Below are positions 37,741 to 49,989 of a stretch of DNA of 64,000 bases, piece after piece. How positions within the stretch are numbered: the first letter of the stretch is position 1; each line of letters starts with the position of its first letter. The position numbers and the translations under genes are program-made. The notes beneath the pieces are model-generated. The model did no database searches and had not been told where the DNA came from. It was given only the letters and a program-made list of their open reading frames with translations. Source of the DNA: Lepisosteus oculatus (taxonomy: Eukaryota; Chordata; Actinopteri; Semionotiformes; Lepisosteidae); NCBI RefSeq assembly GCF_040954835.1, contig NC_090716.1:11097275-11161274 (forward strand), written 5' to 3'.

Positions 37741-38110
37741 GACTGGAATTGTAAACTCCGGTCTGGCTGGAAGTGTTTAATGGAAATGTGCTCATTAGTC
37801 ACGGGGGCTAATGAACTGATAACGGATTTATGGGAATTCTTTTGTTGGGTGTGGAGAGAACCCTGAGCCCAGCAAAACATCCTCACCTCGAGTGTGACCA
37901 CTTCACAGACGCAGTGTCGGCCCGGCCATCTGAGGGCAAACGCGTGTGAGAGGACCCATTAATCACGAGGGCAAGACAGGAAGACCGGCTTTACCAGAGA
38001 GACTCTGGCTGAGCTGAAAGACTCCATGCGGCTTTCACAAACAGGTGCCGGAGGAGATAAGAGCGAGAGAGACATTAGAACTTTTCACAAAACGATCCTG
38101 TCTCCAAACA
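37741..38110 (+). promoter_or_regulatory. Candidate blood/endothelial enhancer upstream of lmo2
   Basis: A less AT-rich island about 6.3 kb upstream of the lmo2 start. It contains TGATAA (37817-37822), CATCTG E-box (37927-37932), ACAGGAAG ETS site (37976-37983), and CAGGTG (38042-38047) followed after 8 bp by GATAAG (38056-38061). The last pair has the spacing and order bound by TAL1/E-protein-LMO2-LDB1-GATA. The motifs are seen; the enhancer role is inferred. Confidence 0.45.
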
Positions 38111-40829
38111 TTTTCCAGCTTTTCCCCTCAACGTGGAGACAAAAGGTCTGCTTATATTTGAAATTATTATCATCACTATCATAAAAAATGACAACGCCAA
38201 CGGAAATAATATTAACTACTGTTTTTCTTCTGTTGGCATTTTCTCCCTCCTTTGCATCAACTGTTAAGCTTAGCCAGTAGTAAATTTGACATTTATTTGA
38301 CAGAAATTGTTCCTATCCCTTGAATCAGTGTTGATTATATCAGTCCTGTGGGAATGCAACAAAAACAGAAAGAAAGATACTTCTTGGTTTGCTGCTTCAA
38401 TAGATCATTTTCTGCTGATACAAGTGGTGATGCAGGTGTGCTGGCAGGGGTCATAAGGTTCTGCTTTACTTACAGGGGATCACTAACACTGTAAATATGT
38501 TGGGACAAATGATCAGTGACCTTTCATCCTACTAGCATGTTTTTAAAAAAACCTGATGCAATAAGTTAAACCACATATAACTTTCAGCATAACTATCAAT
38601 CTCCCATGCCATGAGCACTTTCAAACTTTTAAGAGCCTTTTAAAACATATATGCAAATACCATATACAGTCAACCACAAAAGAGCAGGCTTAAATCAACA
38701 CAAACTGTCTTGTAAAAGATACATTTGCCATTTTTAGCTTGGACTCCTGTTCTTCTTTTTGACACCTCCACTTAGTCTAGTTTTAACTGAGCCCCCCACT
38801 TTATCTATCTGAGAATCTGGCTTTCTGCAATGATGCATTAGAAATGAAATTTAGCACATCCTTTCTACACTGCATGGCTGTGTTTCATGTGCCACACATT
38901 TGATGTGAAAACTGAAACAGCTGCACTGATGCAGCTGCAGTCATGCAACAAATTAACATATTCACACAAATACTTGAACTATTTTTTTCAAAACTCAGCT
39001 GATATGTAAAAACCTTTTTTTCACAAGCAGTGTTATAAATAGCCTTGTAACGGCTCCTTTGTTAAAATGGATAGGAGAAAGCCGGGATTTGGATGCTGCT
39101 CATTCATGGGAACCCCCAGTCAAACTTGTGATGAAGAGCCTTGAGGTTTTGCGGTGTTTTGCCCACCAGTGGCCAGCCTGTCCTATCAGGTTGGGCCATC
39201 TGGACAGAGTCGTCCTATCAGAGCTCAGCAGGATGGCGATGCGCAACAGGCAGGAAGTCGGAACAGCAAACAGCAGTGCCCCCTGCTAGTTCGGTCTTCG
39301 CTCACTTCCTGTTTATCCTGGTTCATCCAGTCAATTCCCTGGAAAGTGGATAGAAATAATGTCCTGGATCTGTCCTCTGCAGCTGAGCATTTCAGCGTCT
39401 CCCTGCTTCTTAATCCTTTCCCACATCTAGGTTAAACTCCAAGTAGCTAGAAGCGGGAAGGCTAAGGAATAACATATATATATATAATCTCATAGTTTCA
39501 AAATCCTGTTATAGAACTGATTCAACAATTAGAAAAAAATGTTGGGGTGGGTCCAGTTGTATGTCTGACATGGGCAGGGACTGGAACATTGTTGATATGT
39601 ACCTGACTCTTACAGTTTGTTTTGAATAATTTTAATGTAACACAACCACAGCTTTTAGTATTTCTGTGGCAATAGAAGAACTAGTAGGGATATTGATATC
39701 ATGTTCAGAATCCTCTTTACGTATGTCAGTAGGCCACTGTCTCTTTTTGCCTATTAACTGAAGGTGTTACCCTAAAAGGAACATTAATTCCTAGTTCAGA
39801 AATACCGAACAACTGAAAAGCATCGCTGACTCGGGTGTTGTAGACGAAATCTGAAATCAAGTCAATATACTTGCTCTCAGTGCCAAAAGAAAGGGGAAGG
39901 AAGGACAACAAGTGTTGAATCATTTACTTTGAGTCAGGTACTGTAGTTCTGTTTCCAGGGTGATACAGACAAGCTGTGTCAGCAACAACCGTTGTGGACA
40001 GATTTGTTTGGTCAATTCTGCAATAGGCCTTTCGGCTCTCCATTACCATGCAATCTCAGCTGTGTCTTCTAACGGAATTGCTCAATCTGTTTTTAATTCA
40101 CCCATATTTTTATTCATTTTCTGTTTACATATTATGCATCAGGTCAATTATCGGGATAATTGTAAGGGGGGAAAGCTTGTGGAATATAATTATACAATGA
40201 TACCTGTTACAGACATATACACAGATTTGTCCTGCTGGAATTGTACACGTTGTTTAAAGTTTGGCTCCAGCATGGAACCGACATGGTAATTGAGATTGTT
40301 CGGAAATCATAACTAAAGGCATCTGTAGGTAATAGTAAACTCTTTCATTCCTGTACTGACAGGGTTTATAACTGGTCAATCACAAAAATGGTCAAGAAAA
40401 TCTCCTTTGTGTTGAAAACGGACACTTCCGTTACTCACTTACTCAAAATTACTCAAAAGTCTTGTTGGCAAGTAACACACAATGCACACGGAAACAACTA
40501 TAAAAGGGTAGGAACTGCTCGATTAAAAATCTTTTAAAATTGTTAACAAGTCACAGGTGTTCAATGAGTGAGAGCATATACAATAGGTTAAGGCATTTTG
40601 AAACAATAGCATTTGCTCTCTAAGTTGAAGTAATTAATGAAGAATATTGTTTTCTCACTCATTTATTATTACTGCCATTTTTATACAGACTCTGTAGAGA
40701 CTGACAAACACCAGGTCTCCATTTGGGCTAAAACTTGGACACAGAATTGGCATTATTCACATGTACTGAGCCTAAGAAGAAATGTATTACATAACAATGC
40801 AAAGAATGAGGGAAATGACAGTGGTCTTT
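38111..40829. other. Intergenic caprin1-lmo2, part 3
   Basis: No gene recognised. A (TA)n run lies near 39474-39485, and a moderately GC-rich island at about 39.05-39.3 kb has open frames that resemble nothing known. Confidence 0.5.
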
Positions 40830-41290
40830 TTTGTGGCAGGTGCTTTGACAGTTTCATTCATTATTCTGATCAACATTTGTCATCTGCAGGGTTGATCACA
40901 ACTGATCACCAGGGGGTTTGCTGTGGAAGTCACAGGCTAGTAGTGTGTGTGGCCAAGTCTGGAAGCTGTAGGTCTGCCATGCATTCTTTACACCAGGTTG
41001 TAGATATTGTTTTGTGGGTTTCTGACCTATTCTCCTCATGGAGCTTGCTCAAGCATGTGTCTGTTTGCTGGCTTCTGAGTCCTAGATACTGCATATCATA
41101 CCAGCTGGGAAGTCTGGGAAGTCTGGCATTATTGTAACATTCTCGTCACACAACAAAGCTATTGATTACACAAGCAGCATGAGGCCGTGCACGATCCTGC
41201 TGGAATGTTATCACTTCAAGATGAGCTTGCAGGAAGAGCAGCAAGAGAAGTCTGGGCAGCTTAGAAATGGCTGAAACCCAGAAGGCAAGT
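40830..41290 (-). mobile_element. Decayed Tc1/mariner-like transposase relic
   Basis: On the minus strand near 41203-41165 the frame reads FQQDRARPHAA, the hallmark around the second catalytic aspartate of Tc1/mariner transposases (usually FQQDNARPHTA). A TGA interrupts the frame shortly afterwards, and the downstream part is degenerate. No terminal inverted repeats were identified, so the boundaries are rough. Confidence 0.45.
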
Positions 41291-43680
41291 GGCAGTGCTC
41301 AGCTTCAGCCCATATGCCAACTTACCAACGGCACAAAGGCATTGTTCTTTTCAATACTGGTTCCTTTCTGTCTTCTTATTTCTTAACTTACTTCATGTCC
41401 TTCATGTCCAATAGGTTAGGTTGTCTTATCAGCTCCCTCAACCCCGAGGTTATTATCTAACAGTCATCTGAGTCCGTCACAAGTGATCAGCTAATCACGA
41501 TGACACCAAAAACATATAAAATATACCCCAAATCTGTACCTCATTTTTATTTAAAAAAACACATGCATCGAGTAATATTTTTCTTTTATAGTTTAGTATT
41601 TATAGTCAATCATGTTCATCATATTTTTCGATAATAAAATAAATAGAAACATATACAAGCAAATAAGTTTGAGCAAATACTGTACGCAGACAAACTGTTG
41701 TTGATATTACCACCACGCAGACCAGTTCCATAAGCAGAGATTTGTAACTTGCTTTTGTGAGGGACTGATAAAGGAACTCCTGTAAATAATAACTACACTA
41801 AATCTCTAGCTCACTGTGACAGATGGAGGAAATGAAATCTCCCTAGCAGAAGAAAAAGGGCAAGTGACCAAAAGTGACACTGACATCCTCCTCTCATTCA
41901 CTCAGATGTAAATCATAGTAGCACCAGTCTGTGCAAAATGAATTTGAGTGATTGGCACCAGGTCATGTTTTTATGTGCTAGTTAGCCAAATAAAAAAAAC
42001 CAGCAGTGTAACTCCAAGTGATGTCTTTCCAGCATCCAAATCTTTTAGGGAGCCCTGGTCCCTGCTCAGTATATCTCCTTCACAGAGCTCTGGGAGTTAC
42101 AGTATCTCAGAGCCCAGTGTCTCTGCAGGCCCCTGGCCTCCTTAGAATCAGGCAGCAGAGCAGCCCTGGCAGCAGATAAGAGGAACGCTTTTAACAGCTG
42201 CAGCAGGGTGGGGTTCAGAATAACAAGTGCAGAGGGGGTTAACCCATTGTTCGTGTGCATTCTCCTGAGGGGAGAGTTCAAGCACACGCAGAGCCTCGTC
42301 TGCCTGCTTTAGCTAAATTTAGTTGACCATCTGGCCACCCTGTTTGTCCCATGGGTGAGTCTACCCTCAGAGAGCTGACGTTGAAATGCCTAGTTGGATG
42401 GATGGGGCCAGGAGAAACAGTGTTTTGTTGTGCAAAACGCTCTCTACAGTATTTTAAATACGGCCTCAACATCCTTTCTGTTAACTAGGGTATTAAACCT
42501 TAAAAAATGTTAAATTCACTTGTGCAACCTCCCCTTTACTATCAGAGCTATTACTAAATACTCATGAGGGAATTCTCGCAACGTAAAGGCAGTGAAAACA
42601 TAGAAAAATATTGTTCCCAATATGTCTTTTCTTTTAAAACTATTAGACAACATAAAAGTTGTGGCCTAATAGTTGTTGAACTCTTCCTGAATCATGACTG
42701 GGGTGCAGCTGAGAAGTGATTTTTCTTTTTTTTTTAAATACGCCTTATTGCCTCCATAAGGGGAGAAGCATTTTAAACAATAATTGAATTGAACACCTGA
42801 TGAAAATACGGGATTCAGATGCAGCCTCGTGTAAAACTGCAATTGCACACAGATTTTTAAGCCACCTCAAACAGCAAAAACACTAGTCCTTGTATTGCAG
42901 AATATCACCTTATTAGCTCTGAATATTGGCTCTGAAAGAGCTTAATTTCAGCACCCTCCTTCTGTGCTGTTCCCCATTTGAAAGCCCCCACGGTTATTTT
43001 GCAATTCTTTACTTTTAATGGGTTTAATTGCTGCCTTCGTCTACTCAGAACTCAGCGAGTCCCTTCTATGAACTTAACTACTTCTGCTCAGGAAGCACCC
43101 AGCAGGTGAACTTCGTTACATCTGAGAATGTACAGATTTTGTTAGAAAGGTTTACTTTTCATTTTCAAGAAGAATAAGGCAATGGAACAAGTGATTTTAA
43201 GATTACGAGCATCGCCTTTCCATTTCAATACAAGCCAACCATCCAGTGATAATCGGCTTCTTCAGTGAGAATCTCTGTATCTAGGTATCAGGGGAAAGGA
43301 GAATGAAAAATATTTTGTCCCACACTCTCTGACACACACAGACATATATGTGGTTTTTTTTTGTACATTGTGAAATAGACAATTAAAGAGTTTGCAGGTC
43401 TTGAGAGACAGAAAAATGTTATAATAAGTAGATGCTTATTATGTAGATGAAATAAGTGCTCGCGAGGAGGGGGTATCACCGTTTAGTGATGCGGTGCCTT
43501 TCACGACTTTACCCTCTTGGTAAAATGTCATTTTACGCCCCTTTAAGCCAAACCGTCTAGCTAAAAACAAGCTCTTTCCGCAGTGAAATAAAAAACCCTC
43601 ACGACTCCGCAGACTCTCAACTGGGCAGCCCCGGGCTGTTTGCATTACGCTTTTTCACATCCCCAAATGAGCTGCCCCTG
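41291..43680. other. Intergenic upstream of lmo2 promoter
   Basis: No gene recognised. The open frames at 41948-42145 and 42278-42472 do not resemble known proteins. Confidence 0.5.
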
Positions 43681-44350
43681 TCTCTTTAAAACACGTTTCC
43701 TTCGATTGTGAAGGAGTCGTGAGCAGGAAAGAGGAAACGAAACCAGAAACCAAGGGGCAGAGCTATGTAAAAATACCTACGGTACAGAGAGCTGCCGTAC
43801 AAAAGCCGTCCCCGCGACTAACCGCAGATTAAGGGAGACGGTAAGGGATGACAGAGGGAATAAGAAATATTTTTAAGCAGCCATTGATATTCACTGCTAT
43901 CTTCACTGTTAATGCTGAAGAATACTTGAGCCGTAAGCACAAGGACAACAGTATAGCAAATGGGATGTTATGATCTCCAGGAAATAATAATAATAATAAT
44001 TACTAATATCGAAAATTGTAAATTATGTTTAAGGATCCCGTCTGCGGTCTTACATGTATGTTTTAATATATAAATTGTAGGAAGGAACTGTACAGCTCAA
44101 GTAAACGCGATTTCCACGGTCTTTGCCTTTGGTGCTGTTTTTTTTTTTTTAGAAAATAGAATAAGATGAACAGGTGCAGTTCTTGCCGAAAAATCATATT
44201 GTCATAAGAAATATGCGAGAGGAGTCGGAAGTGGGGATATAAAGCATACGTGCCGCCGGATTAAGGAGCAGGAGCCTCTATAAAAGCCGAAGTTCCCGAC
44301 GCAGTAGTAAAAGGTGTTTGATGCCATCGTCATTGCCCGCAAGGAACATC
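43681..44350 (+). promoter_or_regulatory. lmo2: lmo2 proximal promoter and 5' UTR
   Basis: TATAAAA at 44279-44285 sits 71 bp before the start codon, predicting a TSS near 44310. Upstream are an ETS site CGGAAGTG (44226-44233), a RUNX-type site AACCGCAG (43820-43827), and further GGAA cores at 43697-43700 (reverse), 43726-43729 and 43733-43736. Vertebrate lmo2 proximal promoters are known to depend on ETS factors. A second weak TATA-like word, GATATAAAG, lies at 44236-44244. Confidence 0.65.
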
Positions 44351-44396
44351 TTGGAATGTCATCTGCTATTGAAAGGAAAAGCTTGGAGGCGTCAGA
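44321..44396 (+). other. Upstream ORF overlapping the lmo2 start (first part)
   Basis: An ATG at 44321, 35 nt before the lmo2 start and in a different frame, opens [20 protein letters not shown] and continues across the exon 1/2 junction to a TGA at 46735-46737 (39 codons in all). Its start context is weak (T at -3), whereas the lmo2 ATG has G at -3. If the TSS is near 44310 it lies very close to the cap and may be bypassed. Confidence 0.45.
44356..44396 (+). CDS. lmo2: lmo2 coding exon 1
   Basis: Encodes [13 protein letters not shown] plus two bases of the next codon, then donor GA|GTAAGT. Contains no zinc ligand; it is the flexible N-terminus. Confidence 0.97.
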
Positions 44397-47300
44397 GTAA
44401 GTGCAATGGTGATGCCTTTGAAACTAATGACTTGCAGTGTTTCTTTTCACGCATGTGCACTTTTTGTTTTTAAGGAAAGAATTTACCCCAAAACAACATC
44501 CAAACTATCTGTCACTTTCATACCTGTGACCACCAGGGTTTTAGAGCTTTTTTTTCCCATTAATCCGAAATAATTTAAGACTGAACTTTATATATCTAAC
44601 AAAGACAGAGGCCATGTTGAGTAAAATCTCTTGTGATCTTAAACATGCAACTCTAGATCTAAAAAGTAATTAGAATTTAGAAGCAATGTCACTTAAGATT
44701 AGTTTCACTTGTGGGATTGAGTCAGAGGCAAATAAAGCTTGATGTTTAAGTCTTCTTGGCAGTAATGAAATGACTGTGGCGATAGTTTCTTTTACAGTAG
44801 GCCTTGCATTCTGTGAACTGTTTGCTTTCGTAAGCCGAGTTTCAGAACCAGGCGCCAGATGTAATTAAACTATCACATTTTCAACAGGTATATGAATTGT
44901 AAATAGCCTTTTAAGAAAGGGGCAATGCAAAACAGCATAATGACGTAGATTAAAATGCACTGACAATTAGTTTGTGTAAAGAAATTACAAGAGCAGTGTT
45001 TCGATAATGTATACTAGGTGGTTTAAAAAAAAGACTATTGAGGTTTTCTGTTCTATTTGAGATGTAGATTTTCACTAGCTCTCTTATCACTACTGCGATC
45101 CCAGTGTCAGAAGACATTAATGTAATAATCACTACTAGCACTAGCTCATTCTTTAGTTAAGTACTCAGAATAGGATAATGCATATTAAGTGACAATACTC
45201 ATTCAATCCTTACTAACAAAAGATGTGTAGAACCCATGCCCTTTGAGTTGATAGACAGCAATCTGTAAGTGTGCAAATTCAGGTAGTAAAGTTTGGGTTA
45301 CTCCACATTTTTATGCATTAATTGTATTTTGTTTTGACTATATGATAACTTTTGATAAGTTTCTTTTAATAGATTCTAGGTAACACACCAATACAGAGAT
45401 GTGCTGTACTGGGGAAATCTAAACCATGGAAGGCCAAATATATACCTCAGATAAAAAAGAATGTTACTTTTGCACTTTTATTGTATATCGTATACACAAT
45501 ACATTAGGTATATATTAAGTAAATAACTGTAGCTATTCTTTCTATTATTTAAACAAAGAAATGTCATAACCTAATAAATATACAGTACATCCTTGCTGCT
45601 TTTAAACAGATGATGCAGGAGCAAAATATATTTTAAGAAAAATGTGTGTGAAATGAGGGTCAATTGTATTCCCCACTCACCTCTTATTTTTACACAAAAC
45701 CTTGTTTTTCCTTCTCCCTGTGCCCTGTGACAGATATATGGGCATACACTGCGCATATAGTGTTTTTTTATTTCGTGGGAAGCTGCTCCCTCTGTTGGGG
45801 AATGATGGTAATGCATAATCTACAGCAAATGTCACCAGAAAGGTCACCAGTGAGAGAGATGTGAGGAAATTATACTATTATAGAGTGCCTAGTAAAAATC
45901 AGTGTGAATATGATGAACACATGCTAGCTCCACAAAGGCAGGCAAGGTATTGAAGTCAGGATCATGGCTGCATCATCTGATTGGATCTGTAAAGTTCACA
46001 ACAATGCCTGTATGCCATCATCTAACCTCAAATCGGCCTGCTTGCCAGACCTCTGGGTGACGACATTTTTTGACATGAAGAAAACTTCACAACATTTCAA
46101 CATTCTGATACTCATAATGTTTAAAAATGCTTAGTTTCTAAAAGTCACTTCTTCAAGCGCAGTCAAAATTGTTTCAGTGTATATGTAGACTGTATATGTA
46201 GTTGCTAGCAGCCAAATCCTAGCAGCCAGCCTAGCGTACCTGATTTTCAGATTTCTGTTTCCAGGATTATTTTACAAAGAGTACTGATTACATGTACAAA
46301 TTAAAGATTATTTTTTGAAACTATAGCACAATTACAATACCCCTTACACCCGTACTCATTTCAATAGTAGTGTGTTTTAGCGGCTGTGCAGATTCTTTGT
46401 CTGAAGATCCACCTTTTTGTCATTATATTTGCACATTTCTTTTGGCTTCTCAGCTAGCTTCCTCTGTTTGACAGCTAATTGAAAAAAAGTGTCCAAACTG
46501 GGAAGCAAACACAACCAAAACCTCCAGACGGGGGCACAAGAAACCACCTAGATGAATTGTTACCCAGGTGGTTTCTAAAAGGTTTTTCACCGCAGTGCAG
46601 TTGCTGTGTCTGTTTGCCCCCTGTTCTTGGCGATGTGTGTGGCAATCGGTTGCTGGCTCTCTTGCTCACGAACGGACCCTGCTCCCTCCTCAGAGAGCCA
46701 GTGGATGAGGTCCTGCAGATGCCCCCCTCCCTCCTGACGTGCGGGGGGTGCCAGCAGAGCATCGGAGACCGCTTCTTCCTGAAGGCCATCGAGCAGTACT
46801 GGCACGAGGACTGTCTGAGCTGCGACCTGTGTGGCTGCAGGCTGGGGGAGGTGGGCCGCAGGCTGTACTACAAGCTGGGCCGGAAACTGTGCCGGAGAGA
46901 TTATCTCAGGTAGGGCTGGGTCTGTGTGTTTCATACGCTTTCCTATACTACTAATGCCACTGGGGACACAGGGGAAATAATGTAGGTGTAAAAATGGGAA
47001 GCACAACTTTATACAAAGGACTGATACAAACTGTTCGGCCACACAGTTTAACACAGATTTCCTAGGATCCTTCAAGAAAGAGCGGGAGGTGATCCTTGGG
47101 TCAGTGAGATATCCTCTTTTCCCTCCCTCACTTTTTAAAAAGTGTCCTCACATTCTTATTGCGCCCGATTTCTAACCGATGCCGTAAGCTGTCTTGACAC
47201 CCTGTAGCGAGAGGTTCTCAGTTGTGCGGTCGAGCGGCAAGACCCTTTGCTAACAGGGTGGTGTCCATGTTTCCTCAGGCTGTTTGGCCAAGACGGGCTC

Positions 47301-47498
47301 TGCGCGTCCTGTGACAAGCGGATCCGGGCCTTCGAGATGACCATGCGCGTGAGGGACAAGGTCTACCACCTCGAATGCTTCAAGTGTGCGGCCTGTCAGA
47401 AACACTTCTGCGTGGGCGACCGCTACCTGCTCATCAACTCGGACATTGTGTGTGAACAGGACATCTTCGAGTGGACTAAACTCAACAACATGGTGTAG
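44356..47498 (+). CDS. lmo2: LIM domain only 2 (LMO2, rhombotin-2), whole gene span
   Basis: Three coding exons (41, 216 and 220 bp) join to 477 bp, 158 residues, exactly the human length and nearly identical in sequence. LMO2 is a nuclear adaptor made of two LIM zinc-binding domains. It bridges TAL1/E-protein, GATA1/2 and LDB1 and is required for blood and vascular progenitors. LIM1 ligands are C30, C33, H51, C54 and C57, C60, C80, D83; LIM2 ligands are C94, C97, H117, C120 and C123, C126, C144, D147; all are present. Changes from human are mild (for example EAS for DPS near residue 12, F for Y at several sites, C-terminal LNNMV). The start is fixed by the conserved [10 protein letters not shown]. 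Head-to-head with caprin1. Confidence 0.99.
44397..46693 (+). other. lmo2: lmo2 intron 1
   Basis: A 2.3 kb AT-rich intron. Isolated GATA words occur (for example TTGATAAG near 45352), but no E-box/GATA pair and no repeat was recognised. The open frame running into exon 2 from 46479 is intronic. Confidence 0.6.
46694..46909 (+). CDS. lmo2: lmo2 coding exon 2, LIM1
   Basis: Acceptor CTCCCTCCTCAG, donor CTCAG|GTAGGG. Encodes [20 protein letters not shown] through RKLCRRDYL, holding the whole first LIM domain. GC-rich against AT-rich flanks. Confidence 0.98.
46910..47278 (+). other. lmo2: lmo2 intron 2
   Basis: A 369 bp intron between the two LIM-encoding exons; nothing else seen. Confidence 0.8.
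47279..47498 (+). CDS. lmo2: lmo2 coding exon 3, LIM2 and stop
   Basis: Acceptor GTTTCCTCAG. Encodes [20 protein letters not shown] through [12 protein letters not shown], then TAG at 47496-47498. Holds the full second LIM domain. Confidence 0.98.
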
Positions 47499-49340
47499 GA
47501 AAGAGTCCTGTCTGTATCTGTCCTAGACAGCCAGCTGTCAGTCACATTCAGAAAACCATAGAAGATTATCTTTGAGTTTTGATGGGTGCCTAAAATAGAA
47601 TCTTTTTTATATGCTACCCTACGCTCATGGAGCGTAATACCTGCAGTGACGCTTATTAGTCAATGAATCATCAAAGTTGGCATCTAAAACTGCAACTCTG
47701 AATTTGGAAACAGACATGTTTTAAAAAAAAATCATAATTCCACACAAAAAAGGTAGAAGGAAAGGTCATTAGATGAACACTGTGTTTTTGCGTAATTTAT
47801 CGTAGCATTTTATGTTGTATTGACTTTTTTTTATTATGGATATAAAACAGAAGTTTTAGTAAATAGGCTGGATCACTGCAGCATTTTGGTTATTATCTAC
47901 TCCATCCTGGATGATGACGGAGACCATGATTTTTTTCTTCCTCTTTCTGAAATACTGACTTTTATTTGCTTTATCCTCTTGCTGTGTGAATGTCTGCCGA
48001 GGAAGAACAGCGCCCCCTGTGTACTGGAGGGTCAGTGACACAAGGTTCTCTTGGATGAGGAAACAGAGCAGACCTAACTTCCAGGGTTGTCTCTGAGTGT
48101 CACAGCTGTTCAGACATTGAATGTTTTGGTTTAAAAAATGTGATTATAGAGACTTGAGATTTTAAGGGATATTCTTTTATTAAAAAACAAAAAGATTCTT
48201 GTCAATTGGGACTTTTTTTTAACCCTGTGGAGCACTTATTTTTCTCTAAATAGTTTATTTTTTGTTCTAAACTTACAGATGACTAAGAATATGTGCATTT
48301 AGTTCTTGGGGGTCACAGTCATACATCATTTGATTATTATGCTGTTTGAAAACAAAATGCAGGATTTTTAAAGGATATTTTATTCCTGCCTGTTTTCGGG
48401 GCATTTTTCGTAGTACGACTAACTTCTATGCATATTATTTTTTGAGCAACATGACCAAACAAACGTTAGCACGTTTTAAACACTGTAGGCTGACTTCCGT
48501 GTTCCGTCTTTACAACATATAAATTGCTAGTTGCTGCTTCACTACCACGATCTACCACTTGAGGGCACCAGAGGGCTGCATAACAAGCCGTCTTATTAAA
48601 ACCCTAACGACGTGCACATCATTCAAAAGAATAAGGGCTACTCAGATCATATTTTTAATGAAATACTATTAGGAAAGAAAAAAAATTGGAGGTAAAATAG
48701 CCACATTGGACACTGCTTTTCCTTAGGTTTTCCATGTTTCTTAACAAACATAGGGTTTTGGAAACGCGATAAACAAGAACCATCATAAACTAAGTAAGCG
48801 AACCAAGACAAACTCAAACTGTGGCCTGGATATCATATTTAGGGGGTATTGCTTTGGATTTAAACATGTTTGACAGTTATTTTCATGTGTTACTTGTTAC
48901 ACTTGTGTTACTTGAGTCATCTTCCAGACCCTTTAAATATCTGCAGACAATGTCTCCTGTGATTTAAGATTTTTTCTTCTGTGTAATTTTTCTACATGCC
49001 CAAGTTCAGTTTTGTATGTCTTATAATGGCACACATCCATGTCTCAATTCAAGCGCACTACAGTCTTGTTTGAAGCATTTTTTAACTTCATGTCATTGAC
49101 AGATGTATTGGATAAGAGTCGGATACGAAGCTGTCCGTGTTGTATAGCTCAATAAGAATGTAAAATGCTAATTATTAAAATATTAAAAGTAGTGATGAGA
49201 TGAGGCTGTTCAGTCCATTACCTAATTTGGTACGTAGCAGCTTATTGAAATACTAAAAGAAAATATACAGGTTTAGTAATTGTTTTGGACACATAGGCTA
49301 TGATACCAAACAAAAGAAAAATAAATCTAGTGTCTATTGC
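47499..49340 (+). other. lmo2: lmo2 3' UTR (extent inferred)
   Basis: AT-rich sequence with many T runs between the stop and the first canonical AATAAA at 49320-49325. No coding frame recognised. Earlier ATTAAA variants (near 48179 and 48593) could give shorter forms. Confidence 0.5.
49320..49325 (+). terminator. lmo2: Candidate poly(A) signal of lmo2
   Basis: AATAAA followed by the GU-rich stretch TAGTGTCTATTGCTGTCTGT, 1.8 kb after the stop codon. Confidence 0.45.
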
Positions 49341-49989
49341 TGTCTGTTACCTTAAAACAACAAGGTCCGGAGAGATAAATGGTTACAGGAAGAAGACTTA
49401 TGAAAAGGCTACGGAGGGAAAAAAAGACCAAAGGTCAATTGCTACATATGAGTCAAGATGTTAAAATGCACATTTATACAGTAGGCTACTTCCTTAACAT
49501 ATGGATAAGGGAACAGAAACAGGTGACCAGACAGGTTTTGGCAGAATGGTGTTTTGGACACATGGATTGACTTAGTTTTTTTGCATAAATACATCAACCG
49601 ACAGACTTTGTTGATGCTGCTGTTTCTTTTAGACTAAAAGATGGGCGCCTCTGAAACGTGTACATGTCCACCCTTCCTCAACAAAAGCCCTTCTTGTGTA
49701 CTTTCTTGTGGGCACTAGCTGTTGTAAATTAGGACCAAGGAAGAGCTCTTTCTAAAATCAGATGGGAGTTACACCAGTCCAATTCAAAACATGCTTACAT
49801 AGCCAGGGATATGGGTCTGCTATTTTCCAGGCAAAAGTAGTCTCTGAATCATGTTTCCTAGTTGATCCCTTAAATTCCCCAGAACAAATCCCGTTGCAGT
49901 CATTGAAATCAACCAGATTGCTCTTTTTTCCAGAGCACATTCTAAGGTGTTAGATTTGCTCTGAAAGGGTATGTGATGTGAAAACGGCA
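49341..49989. other. Intergenic downstream of lmo2
   Basis: Nothing recognised; short open frames only. Confidence 0.5.

Noticed and set aside
40637..41137. 166-codon plus-strand frame
   Set aside because: Antisense to a decayed transposase relic; not a gene.
46479..46913. 144-codon plus-strand frame ahead of lmo2 LIM1
   Set aside because: Residues before the acceptor at 46693 are intronic; the spliced exon 1 supplies the conserved N-terminus instead.
46587..47075. 162-codon minus-strand frame antisense to lmo2
   Set aside because: Shadow of the GC-rich LIM1 exon; no homology in this strand.
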